A stretch of DNA of 64,000 nucleotides, from assembly GCA_000469685.2 (NCBI GenBank), contig LS997566.1, positions 33,127,303 to 33,191,302 on the forward strand, read 5' to 3'. This DNA is from Haemonchus contortus. Lineage: Eukaryota; Nematoda; Chromadorea; Rhabditida; Trichostrongylidae. The notes beneath the pieces were generated by a model. That model ran no database searches. It saw nothing but the letters and a program-made list of their open reading frames with translations, and was not told the DNA's origin. The position numbers and the translations under genes are program-made. How positions within the stretch are numbered: position 1 is the first letter of the stretch; every line of letters begins with the position of its first letter. Shown in pieces: positions 22,501 through 32,364 of the stretch.

Positions 22501-25500
22501 GGAAGTTGCATAAATTTTGAAAGCCTGCAGGGAGAATGAGCAAGAGCATATCACTTCTATTTGGGACCAAAGTGATGGAACCTACGAAAGAAACTGTTGA
22601 TTTGTTACCTTCTTCTTTTCTCTGGGGTTCGTTCTAAGCCTTCGCAAAATCCGTTGTTTCCAAGAAGGTCCATATATCGTAACAAGGTTACCCCTTTAAC
22701 TTGGAGGCACAGTTCACGATAATTTTGGAGTATCTAGTTTTACTAATGGTAAGTAGAAGTACCAGCCTCTATGAATTCCTCAGAACTCGTCTGCCTAGGG
22801 TGAGACGTCGGCCTAATCGGTTTGAGGCCTTCCCTATCCATGACTTTTTCGACCCGATACATCTTTGGGGAGGGAGGGGGGAGGGGGGGGGGAGGTCACA
22901 GGTTCGTTGGGTGCTCAGAGCAACTAGTACAAGGACAAAATGTTCTATATATTCATCACTTGAGCTGGCGGTCACTAATCCTAGAAGTTGCTCTTTTGTT
23001 ATCAAAACTCCACTTCAACATTAGTTCAAGAACTGCAAAACAAGTTCAGTTGCGGTGATTTTTACCACTCAGGTACTGACCCACAGTGGTTTTGCAGAGG
23101 AATCTCGAGCAGATAGCTGACTCGTTCTTATTTTTTCCACTGAGAATTGTTGAAAGAGCCATTACCTGGAACCAAAGTTCAACCTTCTTCTCTTTGGCCT
23201 CCATTGCAATCTCTTCTATTGAGGTTGTGGACCATGAGCTTGCAATCATTACTGACCCGGTCGCAGAGGCGCCTGGAATTAGCGAGCTAGATGTCGTTGA
23301 TAGAAGCCGAAGTGAAGTACTACGAAGGGGTCACTATATAGTATCACCCGTCTAGCATCGATTCTTGAAAGCTTCATTTTCAGATACGGGAAAGTGGGAA
23401 CTGCATGAGGAAAAGAACTCGAAAAATGGTTAACAGATGCTAATTACTTCCAGCCATGTACTTTGTAGCTCAGTTGGTTAACTTCCACGTACGGCTTTCT
23501 ATGAACCTCGGCATACTTGTTCTGTTACTGAGTTGTTTTGTTTAACTCTTCACGAGGTTGGTATTCAAGCTTTATTAGGCTGACGTTTCGGCGGAGTCGC
23601 CTTCTTCAGAGCCTAGAAAGATCAAAACAATTCGTGACTATCCGACCAAACGTCTCCACTGCCCACACTGAAGTTCGAGACCCCCAGGTCACGCAGGTGA
23701 TTAAAGGAGAATCACTCACCGTAGCTTGGTGGATTCTTCGAAACCAACCAGCAATCGATGATAATAATCGACCAGTCTCAGCTGGGGTAGGTCTTCATTC
23801 AGAGTCTCTATGGGAAGGCTAACTTTATATAAGGCCGCAGCTCCCGCGTGATTGCGAGGCATTCTTCCCTACGATTCATTTTTGGATCGGTGACTTGTAT
23901 CCAAAATGCCTCGAGGGTTTTACGCGCGCATAATTGCGATTCCTGTGCCACGACCTCCACGGTAACTTCAAAAACGCCTCCGTTGTGCTTTTGTATTCGA
24001 TGACTCCCTAAGGCAGTGGACTCGTTCAATCGCTTCATACCAGCTATGTGCTCCATGACTATGCTATCAAGACTCCATGACGCACGAACTCACTGAGGTG
24101 CAGTGCGATGATGATTGATGCTATGAGCTAAGACTATGACTCAGACTAGAGGCTTAGCTATGGGACAACGATTGGCACCTGTCTTGGCTATAGCATTTAT
24201 GGCCAAGATTGAAGCGCCTGTACACGAATACCTGCCCTTACTTTACTGCAGGTACATAGACGACTGCTTCATAGTTTGTGCGACACAGAAAGAAGTAGAT
24301 GTGTGTTTTGATCTGCTGAACTCACAATCGGAGCACATTAAGTTAACTCGGGAAAAACCGACCGGAAACTGGCTTCCATTCTTAAATGTTCAAGTGAGGT
24401 CACACGGCGATACGATGATTACGAAGTGGTACAGAAAGCCCAGCAATAAAAATATCATTGTCCATTATCACTCAGCTCATCCTTTTTACATAAAGCGAGC
24501 GGTTGTTAGGAATATGTTCCGCACCGCTAAGAAGGTTTGCACTGGGGAGGATGAGCGAAAAGAGTCGATTAAAATGGCATGCGATATTGCTGAGATGAAT
24601 GGCTACCGCAATTTTCCAACTACAAGAAGGGCACCTTCTGGTGGCGTGATCCTCAGACATGGTAGTACTTCGATCGATGGGAAGATTCCTTTTGTACTAC
24701 CATTCATCTCTGATGAGGTCAGTGCCACTATCAGGAAGTGTCTAAAGAGATCGGGCTTGGAAAATGCGGTTGCTCTTGTTAACGTACCACCCCTCAATCT
24801 AAAGAAGCGCCTGGTTCGGAACAGGCTGTACGATCGCCTATGTACAACCTCAAACTGTGTGGTTTGTACAGCTGGAAGGGAAGGTGATTGCAACATGTCT
24901 GGAGTGGTGTACAAAATTACTTGCCGTGATTGTGGGGATGAGTATATTGGAGAAACGGCAAGACCACTCCACGTGAGGGTTAAGGAGCACATAGATGGAA
25001 TGAGACGATTAAAAAAGTCTACTGCCTTAGGGAGCCATCGGATAAACAAGCATAACGGAGACGTATTTGAGGTCACCGTGGAGGTCGTAGCACAGGAATC
25101 GCAATTATGCGCGCGTAAAACCCTCGAGGCATTTTGGATACAAGTCACCGATCCAAAAATGAATCGTAGGGAAGAATGCCTCGCAATCACGCGGGAGCTG
25201 CGGCCTTATATAAAGTTAGCCTTCCCATAGAGACTCTGAATGAAGACCTACCCCAGCTGAGACTGGTCGATTATTATCATCGATTGCTGGTTGGTTTCGA
25301 AGAATCCACCAAGCTACGGTGAGTGATTCTCCTTTAATCACCTGCGTGACCTGGGGGTCTCGAACTTCAGTGTGGGCAGTGGAGACGTTTGGTCGGATAG
25401 TCACGAATTGTTTTGATCTTTCTAGGCTCTGAAGAAGGCGACTCCGCCGAAACGTCAGCCTAATAAAGCTTGAATACCAACCTCGTGAAGAGTTAAACAA

Positions 25501-26978
25501 AACAACTCAGTATCAGTTGGTTAACCTTCTGTGTTCAGTGGACCAGAGGCACACCGGAAGAGACATGTGGATAGAAGACCAAAATTAGTTCGGGTGCCAT
25601 CCATTCTTATCAAACACCGATGCGAAGCAATAATCTTTTGTTCCTGAATCGGTTATCGATCACCGTTCACTGGGAAGTTCACGGCTCATCCTCAATAATT
25701 ACATTATCTGTCATCAAATCCAATTTCGAAAATATAACACCATGAGCCGAAGTTGTGCAGGGGTAAGTGGCGCACTATCAAACGCGCTTGATTCAGGTAG
25801 TGAACTCCTATCGATACCCACTCAAGCCAACCAAGCTTCTTCTGGAGATGGTACCAGACTCGTTTCGGGGGTAAAAACACAGCTAGCTACCGTATCTCCC
25901 ACAAACGTATTCAAACGCCTCTACGATAGGGAATGGATGATGAATGATGGGGCATATTCCAAAAACAGGATTGATTAAGTTAAAGGACTGCTTCCTAGAC
26001 TCTAATATCATAGGCAATTAAGTTATACCTTCAACTGTACTGAGTTCACCGTCATTTGTGGCCATACGATGGAAAGCAGTTGGAGCTATGCCAATCGGGA
26101 AGCTAAAAAATATCTGCTGTTCTCAGAAATAAAGCCAGTATATTCAAATGGGAACTGACAAGCCATAGTGTATTTCTGCCATGTTTTTTAGCTGAGACAA
26201 ACGTGTACCTATGCTTCCTTCCGTACCACTGCACCGATGTATCGACATGAGAAACGTCGCGTAGGCATCTGGGGCGAATCAGGAACCTTCAAAAAAGTCA
26301 AATTCCAGTTTTCATAGCATGCATGTACCTAGGTCTCTTCATATTTAGGCTTTTTCTTGAATGAGAAGGCTCATCAAATTTTGAATGTAGGAAAGTTGTA
26401 GCGGTGCTGAAAGTTTTGTAAGGGTGAAATGACACTTTGAATGAGCCGGGCATTTCTTAGGTCACCTAATTGTGAGATGGGTATGGGGCAACTTACAGTA
26501 CTTCAAATACAAAACACGATAGTTGCGGTACAGCCAATAGGGTAAGTGTGTGAGGCGGAACATCTGTTAGTGTCAGTCCATAGCTTTTGCTGTTGGGTCC
26601 GTTTTCATGCTTATTAAAGGAAGGTTAAGCGACTGATAAAGGGCAAGAGCGTGTCACTGAAAGTGGTGGGACATAAGGGATTCCATGAGTTATTTCCTTC
26701 CCTACGAATTTGTAGATCATTTCTTCAATACCTGTACCTTCTAACCAGAAGCAAGACTGACAGGAAGCCTAAATCTTTTCTCGGGACTTGCCACCTTATC
26801 AGCAACTGAGCGATCATATTACTAACCTTTTAAAGGCGCTTTCGTTTCTATACAACGTTAACTGGTCGTCAGAGCCAGCTTCGTAGTAGTCTCTGGCGAT
26901 CTTTTTCAATTTCGTCGAGGCCTCCATTCGAAAATCTTCTATAGTCAGCGGTGGTGGGCGTGTCGTTGATGGCGTCAT
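19593..26978 (-). CDS. FMN-dependent (S)-2-hydroxyacid oxidase (glycolate oxidase/HAO type), 11 exons
   Basis: Oxidises 2-hydroxyacids such as glycolate to 2-oxoacids with H2O2 release, normally in peroxisomes (family knowledge). Exons: 26978-26827, 26286-26209, 26102-26029, 23272-23166, 22203-22049, 21985-21854, 21796-21664, 20667-20620, 20479-20369, 19795-19726, 19666-19593. They give 377 aa (human HAO1 is 370). Seen: DYYEAGSDD near residue 31, [14 protein letters not shown] (FMN site), [45 protein letters not shown] (Lys242), the active-site loop [15 protein letters not shown] (His266, Arg269), and [25 protein letters not shown] for the FMN phosphate. The start ATG directly follows CTGTTTTAG, a likely SL acceptor. 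The protein ends YYAKL, which could act as a weak PTS1-like tail. Exon 6 lacks a normal acceptor (TTTTCG in place of TTTTCAG). The third intron carries a Penelope-like element. Confidence 0.92.
21281..21305. repeat. Poly-C tract
   Basis: C-homopolymer run followed by CTCCCCTC within a hydroxyacid oxidase intron. Confidence 0.7.
22865..22895. repeat. G-rich tract
   Basis: Runs of G with occasional A on the plus strand (GGGGAGGGAGGGGGGAGGGG) within a hydroxyacid oxidase intron. It is G-quadruplex capable on the non-template side. Confidence 0.7.
23526..24054 (-). repeat. Left inverted arm of the Penelope-like element
   Basis: Reverse-complement copy of 24984-25512, equal in length (529 bp). 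It encodes, on the minus strand, the last part of the GIY-YIG endonuclease domain ([31 protein letters not shown]) plus the 3' tail. Differences from the right arm cluster near the inner end (AGMKRLNES versus DGMRRLKKS); the outer part looks essentially identical. Confidence 0.85.
24136..25230 (+). pseudogene. Penelope RT/GIY-YIG polyprotein fragment (364 codons open)
   Basis: C-terminal part of a Penelope-like reverse transcriptase with its fused GIY-YIG endonuclease, the enzymes that copy and insert the element. Residues 6-18 hold RT motif B ([13 protein letters not shown]) and 40-43 the catalytic YIDD. Then come [11 protein letters not shown] and [19 protein letters not shown], typical of this clade. 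From about residue 256 the GIY-YIG module appears as [30 protein letters not shown]. The fingers region of the RT is absent upstream, so the copy is 5'-truncated and not autonomous, although the remaining frame has no stop. The ATG at 24136 is simply the first in-frame Met. Confidence 0.88.
24984..25512 (+). repeat. Right inverted arm of the Penelope-like element
   Basis: It contains the end of the GIY-YIG coding region and about 280 bp of 3' tail, and matches the left arm in inverse orientation. The arm boundary inside the ORF lies at GGAGCACATAG. Confidence 0.85.
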
Positions 26979-26987
26979 CTAAAACAG
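26979..26987 (-). promoter_or_regulatory. Trans-splice acceptor of the hydroxyacid oxidase gene
   Basis: CTGTTTTAG directly precedes the start ATG on the minus strand. Its position 146 bp downstream of another minus-strand stop codon would suit SL2-type operon processing. Confidence 0.55.
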
Positions 26988-27123
26988 TGTGTCTATGATA
27001 TAGCACTGTTACCATTCCTGGATGAGAAGCAGCGGTACTCAAGAACGAAGAGTGCATCAAAACGGTGTGCTCCAGAAGGCTTAGAGAAAATTCATAGAGA
27101 ACGGTAGCCAAGCCTATGATGCT

Positions 27124-27397
27124 CTACGACGGCAACGGCTGGCCCGTAGGTAAGGGAACTGGTATGAGGATTCTTTGATGGGTCGGTTGGAATTGCTGGA
27201 TCGGGTCAAGAACGTGGACACTAGGACCAGCCTGTTCAGCTGAAATTGAGAGAACGGCACTCACAACGGAATGGGCAAGTACTGAGAAGGCCACCGGATC
27301 ACTTGACAAAAACAGCACTGCCGTTCGAAACTCAGGGAAAGTGACCATGGTTGATCCCAAAGGGGCATCTCCGAAACCAAGCTCAAGACAGAAGATG
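27124..27397 (-). CDS. Terminal exon of an unrecognised gene upstream of the hydroxyacid oxidase (partial)
   Basis: On the minus strand an acceptor (CTAATTGCAG) ends at 27398. It is followed by a 91-codon open frame beginning in phase 2 (IFCLELGFGDAPLGSTM, then VTFPEFRTAVLFLSSDPVAF) and ending PTGQPLPS and stop. Composition looks protein-like, but I do not recognise a family. The stop lies 146 bp before the hydroxyacid oxidase start, a spacing typical of nematode operons. Upstream exons could not be assembled; a frame at 27554-27420 is possible but has no good donor. It may be a chance frame. Confidence 0.35.
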
Positions 27398-28584
27398 CTG
27401 CAATTAGAAGGAAATGGAGACGACTAACAAGAACAGCTATGCGACAGCGTAGGATCAACGCTAGAGAAAGTAAAGGAAGAAGGAAAAATTGCGATGGTGA
27501 GCCAATGTGGAAGTCGGAGTTTTCAACCCGTCGGACGAGCCCAATAACAATCATGTGAACCTAAATAGGTTGAAGGCTTCGTTCACCTGGTCAACTTTCA
27601 AGTGGTAATTAGGTCTCGAACCATAGTTATAGAAGCTTCTGAGTCACGAAACACCACTCCAACGGCTTCTGTTGGGGGTGAGAAATGAAATAAATCGCAG
27701 CACCTCTTCCCAGATGTAATATTCCATACTTACACACATATATTGCTTGGAACAGTTCTTTGTTGTAAATAAAGCTCAAGAGTTTATATGTATAGGATGT
27801 AGTGATTAAATTACGCAACATTCACTCAAGAGCGGAAATGAATTGCTAAACATAAACCCTCGAAAAAGAAGTGCAGATTGCTATTCTAATATCATGAGTG
27901 GGAGAAGAAAAGCTCTAAAATAAATCGGAGCGGAAGGCTTTTTGAATAACAGGGTTGCACTTTTCATGAGGTCAACTTTCAAAGCAGTACCTTGAATCAG
28001 TACAAAATTTGTGGTGCTATCTTGAATCGCCAAACGACCCTTGAACCTACTGACAGTTTGGTGTTTCTTCCTTATTATGACTGTGTTTTGGGCTCAGTGG
28101 CCTCGATGGTTTCACTGAGTTGTAAGCCAATTGATAGAATAGTTCATGCCTCTAATAGTTCATGATTTTCGTTCAAATCTCAGAAAACCCGCCAGTCAAA
28201 ATTTCAACACACAAACATTGAGGAAAGAGAACTCTGTTAAATCACCTTAACCTAAAATTTCAACAATCAGCCGCAATCTCATGGGATAGGATAGTCTTGA
28301 TCTCTAGAACATATCATAGAATGAGTGCAAAGCCTATACAAAAAAGTTCGAGTTTGAATGACATTCAAAGTTGTTATGTCCGGCCGCTAGAACCAGTTCC
28401 AATCTCACCGTCAGGGGTAGCGGGAGTGGGAAGGTAATGTGCTCTTATTACTACTTTATTCTGGAACCTAGTGAATCTTGCTCATGCGTATCTGGCCAGT
28501 TATCCATTTCCTTAGCCTATTTCCAGTTACTGTTTCTTCCTGCGAGGCAGCATTTATGGAGACTGGTGGAGATCGAAAGCATTA
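27398..28584. other. Gene-poor stretch
   Basis: No conserved coding frame, RNA gene or clear repeat was recognised between the partial exon upstream of the hydroxyacid oxidase gene and the mariner remnant. Confidence 0.4.
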
Positions 28585-29338
28585 GGTTAGGTAATAAGTC
28601 TTCGGACAAAGTGATAGTGATGACTTCTAGAGATCATAACTCGGAAAAGAGGTGGCGAAAATGGACGAGCGGGGCAAAGTTAGATAGAGTATAAAAAGCT
28701 CTTCCGAATATATACTAACGAATACATCTGACCATTTCCTGCGCTTGAGCGTGAGGAGAGAAAGTGCCATGTCGGCGCGAAAATCCAAGTCATACTGCTT
28801 CAAAGTATGAGGCACCCATCGACCGAGCTTTCGCACCTTGCCGATTGGATTAAATCCCCGAATTTCTGTGGACTGATTCCTCAAGGGTGACTGCCGTTCA
28901 CGAGTAGTTCGTACGGATCGGCTTCCACCTGGCTCCGCAGCACCTCCAAAACCAACTCCATTGAGCGTCCCGGACGGTCTTCATTTTCGATGAAATGGTC
29001 GTCCGACGTGAACTTCGTGTGTCACTTGTGAATTGTGCATCTAGCAGGAGCACCCTTCTTGTAAACTTCCTAAATACGTCTATCGATCTCCGCGGGTTCT
29101 TGGCCAGATAAAAAAAGAAATTGCATGGTGTTGCGGAGATGGAGTTGCAACGGCTTGAAATCATGGGGCATCGTTGCAGGAAAGGAAACAGTCAGGTGTG
29201 TTCGTGAGCATTAACTTCAAAGAGCTTTTCATACTCTATCTAACAATGCCACGCGCGTCTATTTTCATCTCCTCTTTCGCGAGTTATGGTCTCTAGAATT
29301 CATCGCTATCATTTTGTCCGAGGACTTATGACTCAACC
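28585..29338 (-). mobile_element. Mariner-family element, internally deleted
   Basis: Inverted repeats of about 120 bp (28585-28707 and 29222-29338) begin GGTT and are flanked by TA on both sides, as for Tc1/mariner insertion. The minus-strand interior encodes pieces of a mariner transposase. Long inverted termini surround only about 500 bp, so most of the catalytic domain is missing. Mariner elements are known in hookworms (bandit in Ancylostoma). Confidence 0.8.
28690..29130 (-). pseudogene. Mariner transposase remnant
   Basis: Recognisable blocks are TSDDHFIENEDRPGRSMEL (helix-turn-helix/linker region) and, after a stop and frame change, IGKVRKLGRWVPHTLKQYDL, matching the GKVKKLGRWVPHEL motif of mariner transposases. 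It then runs out after RADMALSLLTLKRRKW; the DD34D catalytic triad is absent. A dead fragment. Confidence 0.8.
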
Positions 29339-30433
29339 TAATATTTAGTTGAGGCGTGATACCTCCTACCACAAGGGAGGACAGCATCTGGACCACTGAA
29401 TAGGGTGAGGTCTGCGGTTCGTAGTAGATGGAGGTACAGAGTGTGACCAATTATCCAATAGATGGTGTGTAACATTGTGAAGAATACAGGAAATCTCGAA
29501 GAAGTGGTACAGAGAGCTCGTAAGAATCTCAATCAAGCGGAAATCGGAATGCGTAACTGCCGGAAATCGTATTATAGTGTTTGAATTATTCCTAGTTCAT
29601 CGAAGTGATGGATGAAGTCGTAAGAAAGATAAAATGGGACACGAGTTGAGAGGAATTTGATGAAAAACTTTCTATAGAACACCAAGGACTGATTTGTGTA
29701 TTACCCAGGTGGTCATTTGTCAAAGACAGGGAGCGGGTGGTATTGATCAATCGAGCAAAGGTCGAGCCTAGTCAAAATAACTCTGATAAGACGGGTGAAA
29801 GAAGTTGGAAATTACGAATGGGTGCGAGAGACATTTCGAAAAAGCGATCAAGTTGGAAAGAGCTGGCAAGTTGCTCTGCAGTGTTCTGTACAAGAAACAT
29901 CCGTTGAGGTGGGACCGGCCATTCTTCAAGCAACTTTCTGCAGCCTTCCAAAGCATTTTGGAATAGAGGATATCGAAGAAGAATTTGCCTTTGAATCTTG
30001 AAAACCCGAGGTTGGCCTTCAGGGAACTTTCAAAGGATACGACTTTGTTAAGCGAGATTACATGAAAATGCAGTCTCTTGTCCGATTCGGTCAAATATCT
30101 CACAACCCTGCGAGAGCGCGTCCCTCAGACAGAATCGATTGATACCTCGAAACTTTAGACTTTTAATACAGTGGATTGCAAGAATAAGAAGGAATTGCGA
30201 AAACCTGTTCGGTTTTTTTGTGTTCGTATCGTGTGATGGTGAACGGTTAGTTGTACTTAGGTGTATTACGTATTCGCCATAGCGTTGTATTACGGGTCAG
30301 GAGGACGAATTTTGTGTTCAAATGGCCAGTACGGGATTGTTCAGCTCTTCCCCTTAAAAGTGCTCGTTTGTCTGGGACTGTGAAAAACTTGCCACCACCT
30401 TATTGAGGGCTAGGAAGCTGTTCAATATGGTTA
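29339..30433. other. Gene-poor stretch
   Basis: Only random short frames were seen on both strands; no family signature or strong repeat was recognised. Confidence 0.4.
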
Positions 30434-30480
30434 TCTCTCTATATATAAAGTGGTAACTTTGCTTGTCTGTTTGTGGGTCG
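30434..30480 (+). mobile_element. Helitron-like 5' terminus
   Basis: The motif TCTCTATATATAAAG followed by TGGTAACTTTGCTTGTCTGT and GGGTCGG resembles the TC...TATATA...AAG...TTTGTCTGT start of animal Helitrons. No CTRR 3' end with hairpin could be assigned, so the element's extent is open; it may include the foldback that follows. Confidence 0.4.
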
Positions 30481-30499
30481 GTTTGCGAGTCCTTACGAA

Positions 30500-30820
30500 A
30501 GGCACGTAGGCGCGATGAAGAGCGGCTGTTTTCATAGTCCGCTGGCCGGCCGGCGAGCGAGCCGGCGTGCCGACCGAGGTAGTGCTAGGGTGGGGGAGGG
30601 AGGCAAACGGCCAAATGCAAATTGTTTTGGAAGGACCGGTCAACGCGGTCGTGTCGCGCTGGAGCCCCCTCGAAGGGCTGAAAACGAAGAAAAACAAGAT
30701 CAAAACAATTTGCATCTGTCCTTCTGCCTCCCTCCAACTCCTTAGCACTACCTCGGCCGGTACGCCGGCACGCCGGCCTGCCGGCGGACTAGAAAGCAGC
30801 CAGTGTGAATGTCACGTGAG
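30500..30820. repeat. GC-rich foldback repeat
   Basis: About 110-bp arms (30520-30630 and 30701-30806) are inverted copies: GGCCGGCCGGCG...GGTAGTGCTAGGG...CAAATTGTTTTGG against its inverse, with a loop of about 70 bp. It is much richer in G+C than the surrounding DNA. Open frames on both strands are products of this composition, not genes. Confidence 0.75.
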
Positions 30821-30889
30821 CGCTGTGAAGAAAGGTTATGAGATGGGAAGTCAATCGATACCATAAACAAGACGGATTTAATCGTTCCG

Positions 30890-31033
30890 TGAATGTGTGG
30901 CACAGTAACCCAAACACACGCTGAAGCGCCTTCGAACACCCGTCACATTTACTACGCGAAAGAAAGGTACTCCGTGTGAAGCCCACGGGGGTGGGTGGTG
31001 AGGTACTATGAGGTTACGGTGTCACACATTCAC
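30890..31033. repeat. Short inverted repeat pair
   Basis: GTGAATGTGTGGCACAGTAA near 30890 is inverted as GGTTACGGTGTCACACATTC near 31012. The two probably mark the ends of a small foldback element of about 145 bp. Confidence 0.5.
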
Positions 31034-31792
31034 GGGATGTTAAAATCCCTCTTAATTGCTATAATATTTATATTGGTCCTCTAACAAGTCGTAGGTAAGC
31101 GGTAGTGGGCGTGGGGGTAACGGAACTTCTCCCCTGTTGCGTACTTTCGCCTTGCGCATGCGGCAAATCTCACTGCAATTACCGTACTCATCCCGCCTCC
31201 CCGCCAATCGATAGGGCGCAATATTTTTCGTTGATTGCCTTTCCTTTTTTGCGACAGTTTCTTTCTGATTATTTTTCGTTTCTATGTTTATTAGACTTGA
31301 TTAATCAGAATGACTCCTCCTATATTAGCGGCGATCAAGACCGCAATGGAACTGAAGGGAGCAGACAGCCAATTGAAATAATTAAAGGACTCCCTACCTC
31401 ACTAATTGCGCGCTCCAGTCTTCCATCGCAATCCTGCGATACGCGGCGGGTGCGGCGTATGCGGCGCCGTTTCCGGGGGGGAGATACCGGGCCCGTTGGC
31501 ATGGCATGGTGCATGCGTCAGCGTGTATAGCCCAACAGGTTTTTCATAAATTATGGCTTCCACCTTTCAAATCTATGAGGACCACAGCGAGCCTTTTCAA
31601 AGTTCAATTCATATAACAGGCCAGAATTCTTTGTCGTGGTAAAAAAGTATTCAGCCAATGTACTAAAACTGCTGCAACAGTCCAGTTGTGGGATTTCATT
31701 TGCGGAACCGACGATTCCATTTGAAGCTCGAATACAAAGTTTCCTCTAGCAGCAAAACATATTGCAGGTAGAACACACGGATCTGCCTCCAA
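31034..31792. other. Gene-poor stretch with GC-rich patch
   Basis: No gene recognised. About 31430-31530 is unusually GC-rich for the window (GCGGCGGGTGCGGCG and similar), reminiscent of repeat-derived sequence. A long open frame here on the plus strand looks compositional. Confidence 0.35.
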
Positions 31793-32217
31793 TTAGCGAG
31801 TGACAAATGTCGCCGTGACTGTTCGCACACATACGGTCATACGTTGTGCAAGGAGGACACCGAGTGAGGCTCGGAGTAGTTGAAAGGGGAGAATGAAGCG
31901 TGGCTCAGAAGCGATAAAGTTCATCAAGTAGTGAGACCGAAGAAACTTGTCTGCAAGGACTAGTAGGAGGTCCGAGGTCGGGAAAACCTCGGATTCCCGA
32001 CTGAGCACACTGGGCAGTTAATGTGCAATGCTGGAAAACAATTTAATTTGCCCTTGTTTCATTTCGAGAATATCCATTCTTGATGTATCAATTTTCAGGA
32101 GGCAGCAATGGTGTGCTGTACGAAATTTCTGCCTTTATAAGATATTATGGCTTTCCATCAGCATCTACACACGATCCTTGATGATCCGCTCGCCATAATT
32201 TTTTAAACCTTTCTGGG
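31793..32217. repeat. Outer flank repeat of ASP copy 1 (direct copy at 43526-43979)
   Basis: This flank beyond the 3' end of ASP copy 1 recurs in the same orientation beyond ASP copy 3, e.g. CATACGGTCATACGTTGTGC at about 31829 and 43563. On the minus strand both copies keep a similar open frame (DKFLRSHYLMNFIASEPR versus DKFLRSHYLVNFIAPEPR), so it may descend from coding sequence of unknown identity. Confidence 0.6.
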
Positions 32218-32331
32218 TTACTCTTGCTTCACCGAGAAACCCACCACATTGCCTCCTTTATCCTCTTCGACTTCGCTCACCACTCTCCAACTTTTTCGCT
32301 CAGATTCCGCGATAACCGCATTTGAATATTC
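32218..32331 (-). other. Conserved 37-codon terminal-exon-like frame downstream of ASP copy 1
   Basis: A good acceptor (TTTCCATGTCAG) ends at 32332 on the minus strand. It is followed in frame by EYSNAVIAESERKSWRVVSE, then VEEDKGGNVVGFSVKQE and a stop. The same frame is open in copy 3 with substitutions such as E9K and R12Q and no stop; copy 4 has a TAG and copy 2 a deletion. It could be an alternative last exon of the ASP gene or the remnant of another gene. Confidence 0.4.
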
Positions 32332-32364
32332 CTGACATGGAAAATCACAAAAGAACGCATTTCC

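Larger units (their letters stand above)
23526..25512 (+). mobile_element. Penelope-like retroelement with inverted terminal arms, 5'-truncated
   Basis: Inserted in the third intron of the hydroxyacid oxidase gene, in the opposite orientation. The plus strand carries the C-terminal part of a Penelope polyprotein (24136-25230). Both ends are inverted copies of the same 529-bp 3' segment: 23526-24054 (minus-sense) and 24984-25512 (plus-sense). Inverted or tandem pseudo-LTR arrangements are known for Penelope elements. A 13-bp direct repeat TCAGTTGGTTAAC abuts the right end (25513) and recurs 43 bp left of the left end (23470), a possible target-site duplication. Confidence 0.85.

Noticed and set aside
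23461..23535. tRNA-like A box (TAGCTCAGTTGGTTA) left of the Penelope element
   Set aside because: No B box (GGTTCRANNCC) and no acceptor-stem pairing follow; part of it is better explained as the 13-bp direct repeat flanking the element.
30473..30866. Open frames of 90-105 codons on both strands
   Set aside because: They lie in the GC-rich foldback and are mirror products of its composition.
31105..31530. 141-codon plus-strand frame
   Set aside because: No motif, low-complexity GC-rich end, and no splice or start context; it looks like repeat DNA.
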